Below, one piece after another: positions 5,380 through 6,936 of a stretch of DNA of 6,936 nt (positions within the stretch are counted from its first letter, which is position 1; each line of letters starts with the position of its first letter). The notes beneath the pieces were generated by a model, which worked only from the letters and a program-made list of their open reading frames with translations, was not told where the DNA came from and did not search any database. This DNA is from Candidatus Acidiferrales bacterium (GTDB lineage Bacteria > Acidobacteriota > Terriglobia > Acidoferrales > UBA7541). The stretch covers positions 1-6,936 of the forward strand of contig JASHYE010000062.1 in assembly GCA_030043155.1 (NCBI GenBank). The letters are read 5' to 3'. The position numbers were made by a program, and so were the translations under genes.

Positions 5380-6746
5380 ACTCCCGTTTCGTCAATCGCA
5401 ACGCTCCAAAATTCGTGCTGAGCGCCGCGCTTCTCCTTTTCGCGTTCGCGTTTGCATTTCCAGCTGCCGCGCAAACTTCCACGTCCGGCGTCTATGCCAT
5501 CAAGGGCGCAAAAATCTACACGCTCGCGGGCCCGCCGATTGAAAATGGCACCTTAATCATTCAGGACGGCAAAATCGCCGCGGTCAGTGCGAATGCCGCG
5601 ATTCCCGATGGCGCGCAGGTCATAGACGGTTCCGGCCTCGAAGTCTATCCGGGAATGTTCGACGCAGTTACGCAGATGGGCCTCGAAGAAGTCTCTGCCG
5701 TCAAAGCCACCATAGATACGGTGGAAACCGGTGAATTCAATCCCGACGTCACCGCCGCGACAGCTTTCAATGCGGATAGCGCGCACGTCGATGTCACGCG
5801 TGCCGCAGGCATCACTGAAGTTCTGACCGTTCCCGGCTCGCTCGGCGGCGGATTCGGCGGAGGCGGTGGTGGTTCCGTCATCGGCGGCAATGCTTCGGCG
5901 GTGAATCTCGGCGGCTGGAATATCAACGACATGGTCATTGAAAGCCATGCGGCGATGGAGCTTACCTGGCCGTCCATTTCCAGCGGCTCCTTCGATCTCA
6001 CCACGTTCACATTCCGTCGTTTGCCGTTCGACGAAGCCAAGAAGCAATATCAAAAGAAAATCGACGGCCTCTCCGATTTACTGGAGAAAGCGCGACACTA
6101 CGCTCAGGCGATGCAGAGCGGCGCGGAAGATTTTCCGCAGGATTTGAAGCTTGCTGCTCTCGTTCCCGTCGTGCAGGGAAAGGAGCCGGTGCTCGTCATC
6201 GCGAATTCGGAGCGCGATATTCGCAATGCCGTCGAATTTTGCGAGCAGCAGAAGCTTCGCATGATTTTGGGCGGTGGCGACGAAGCGTGGAAGACAATCG
6301 ATTTGCTGAAGAAAGAAAATGTTCCAGTCATCATCGGCCCTGTTCTCTCCATGGCGCAATCCGAGGACGAGCCTTATGACGCCGATTACGCGATGGCCGG
6401 CCAACTCTATTCCGCCGGGATCAAGATTGCGTTCGGCAGCTTCAACACTTCCTTCTCGCGTCGCCTGCCTCAGTATGCTGGTGTTTCCGTCGGCTATGGT
6501 TTGCCGCGCGAAGAGGCGCTGAAGGCTGTCACCGTGAACGCTGCCCAAATGTTCGGCATCGATGACCTCGGCACGCTTGAGCCCGGCAAAGTCGCGAATG
6601 TTGTTGTCACGGATGGCGACCTGCTCGAGCTGGGCACCCACGTGAAATACCTCTTTATCAAAGGCCAGCTCACCAGCCTCGATAACAAGCAGCTCGATTT
6701 GTACAACCGTTTCCGCAACCGTCCGAAGCTGCAATCGCAGCCATGA
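5376..6746 (+). CDS. Exported amidohydrolase-fold protein lacking metal ligands (third gene of operon)
   Basis: This 456-residue protein has a signal peptide (about residues 12-32, ending AFPAAA then Gln) and the same fold pattern as the first gene: YAIKGAKIYTL, ENGTLIIQDGKIAAV, VYPGMFDA, and PGKVANVVVTDGDLLEL near the end. The metal ligands are missing. H-x-H is V-T-Q (98-100). The beta-5 region reads VIANS (274-278), where the middle protein has HCHSY. The beta-6 His is Gly299 in MILGGGDEAW. The beta-8 Asp region reads GSFNTS (354-359). A segment with GLEEVSAVKATIDTVETGEF and FNPDV is typical of HxH-less amidohydrolase-like proteins that I recall from Bacteroidota and Acidobacteriota. A glycine-rich loop lies at 157-172. 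It is most like the first protein, so the two are probably paralogues. A structural, chaperone or binding role is more likely than catalysis. Confidence 0.85.
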   Translation: MNSRFVNRNAPKFVLSAALLLFAFAFAFPAAAQTSTSGVYAIKGAKIYTLAGPPIENGTLIIQDGKIAAVSANAAIPDGAQVIDGSGLEVYPGMFDAVTQMGLEEVSAVKATIDTVETGEFNPDVTAATAFNADSAHVDVTRAAGITEVLTVPGSLGGGFGGGGGGSVIGGNASAVNLGGWNINDMVIESHAAMELTWPSISSGSFDLTTFTFRRLPFDEAKKQYQKKIDGLSDLLEKARHYAQAMQSGAEDFPQDLKLAALVPVVQGKEPVLVIANSERDIRNAVEFCEQQKLRMILGGGDEAWKTIDLLKKENVPVIIGPVLSMAQSEDEPYDADYAMAGQLYSAGIKIAFGSFNTSFSRRLPQYAGVSVGYGLPREEALKAVTVNAAQMFGIDDLGTLEPGKVANVVVTDGDLLELGTHVKYLFIKGQLTSLDNKQLDLYNRFRNRPKLQSQP

Positions 6747-6750
6747 GTTG

Positions 6751-6837
6751 ATCCAAGTGTCGGACTCTCAGTCAGCAGGCACTGTGCGGCGTGGCCGTCG
6801 GCTACGCATCAGTCCGCAGCTAGGGTCTCGCTTGGAT
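6751..6837. repeat. Nested inverted repeats downstream of the operon
   Basis: ATCCAAG (6751-6757) is complementary to CTTGGAT (6831-6837). Inside it, CGGACT (6761-6766) is complementary to AGTCCG (6811-6816). The region starts five bases after the operon stop. It could fold as one branched RNA, but the arms are short and no T-run follows directly, so it is not a standard intrinsic terminator. Confidence 0.3.
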
Positions 6838-6838
6838 T

Positions 6839-6847
6839 TGTTATACT
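6839..6847 (+). promoter_or_regulatory. Extended -10 promoter leading out of the window
   Basis: TGTTATACT at 6839-6847 matches the extended -10 pattern TG-n-TATAAT with one mismatch (C for the fifth base). No good -35 is seen at 16-18 bases upstream, which is common for extended -10 promoters. A start near 6854 would transcribe the end of the window. Confidence 0.45.
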
Positions 6848-6907
6848 GGGTCCGTTGAGCGGAAAGGTACGTTCGCAAATCCCGCCTCGTTCGCCCGGGC
6901 TCGTCGC

Positions 6908-6936
6908 ATGATCGATTTTGACGCTGCTCATCGCGC
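6908..6936 (+). CDS. Possible 5' end of the next gene (partial, uncertain)
   Basis: An ATG at 6908-6910 opens a frame that runs to the end of the window (MIDFDAAHR and two bases). It lies about 55 bases after the putative start of the promoter at 6839-6847. The ribosome binding site is weak (GGGCTC at best). Nine codons are too few to identify a product, so this may not be a gene. Confidence 0.2.

Noticed and set aside
5844..5891. The Gly-rich run as a sign of a fusion point or frameshift
   Set aside because: The family-like sequence continues in the same frame on both sides, so it is treated as an internal loop.
6078..6734. A 218-codon minus-strand frame opposite the third amidohydrolase-like gene
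   Set aside because: No motif is visible, and it is a mirror of the supported plus-strand gene.
1..6936. CRISPR array, tRNA, rRNA, insertion sequence or phage attachment site
   Set aside because: No regularly spaced repeats, cloverleaf-like gene, transposase frame or terminal inverted repeats were seen on reading the window.

Overview
The window looks like part of a chromosome from a fairly GC-rich Gram-negative bacterium. Acidobacteriota (Terriglobia-like) is the best guess. The grounds are three tandem exported amidohydrolases, a secreted His/Pro-rich protein of a kind I associate with acidobacterial genomes, a FadN-type beta-oxidation protein, and 50-60% GC with GCG/CGC-rich coding. This is an inference from protein resemblance; no phylogenetic marker gene is present.

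Layout: (1) 1-564 (+) is the 3' end of a FadN-like 3-hydroxyacyl-CoA dehydrogenase/enoyl-CoA hydratase. (2) 594-1560 (-) is a convergent two-gene unit, a four-helix membrane protein of unknown function followed by a stand-alone SET-domain protein. It has visibly lower GC than its flanks. (3) 1561-1706 is a divergent intergenic region with a sigma70-like promoter and a small inverted repeat. (4) 1707-2279 (+) encodes a secreted protein of unknown function, followed by a clear intrinsic terminator at 2302-2333. (5) 2335-2470 holds a good -35/-10 pair (TTGACT, 17 bp, TAGCAT) and a leader with a perfect tandem 8-bp repeat. (6) 2471-6746 (+) is a tight three-gene operon of exported amidohydrolase-fold proteins joined by two ATGA stop/start overlaps. 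(7) 6747-6936 is a non-coding tail with an extended -10 promoter, leading to what may be the first codons of another gene.

The most notable point is in the three-gene operon. Only the middle protein keeps the metal-binding residues of the amidohydrolase superfamily: HTH, HCH, the beta-6 His and the beta-8 Asp. In both flanking proteins every one of these positions is replaced, although the surrounding fold, the signal peptides and the C-terminal GK-A-L-V-D strand motif are kept. With translational coupling and common export, this suggests one catalytic subunit made together with two non-catalytic paralogues, perhaps as a periplasmic hetero-complex. The substrate cannot be read from the sequence.
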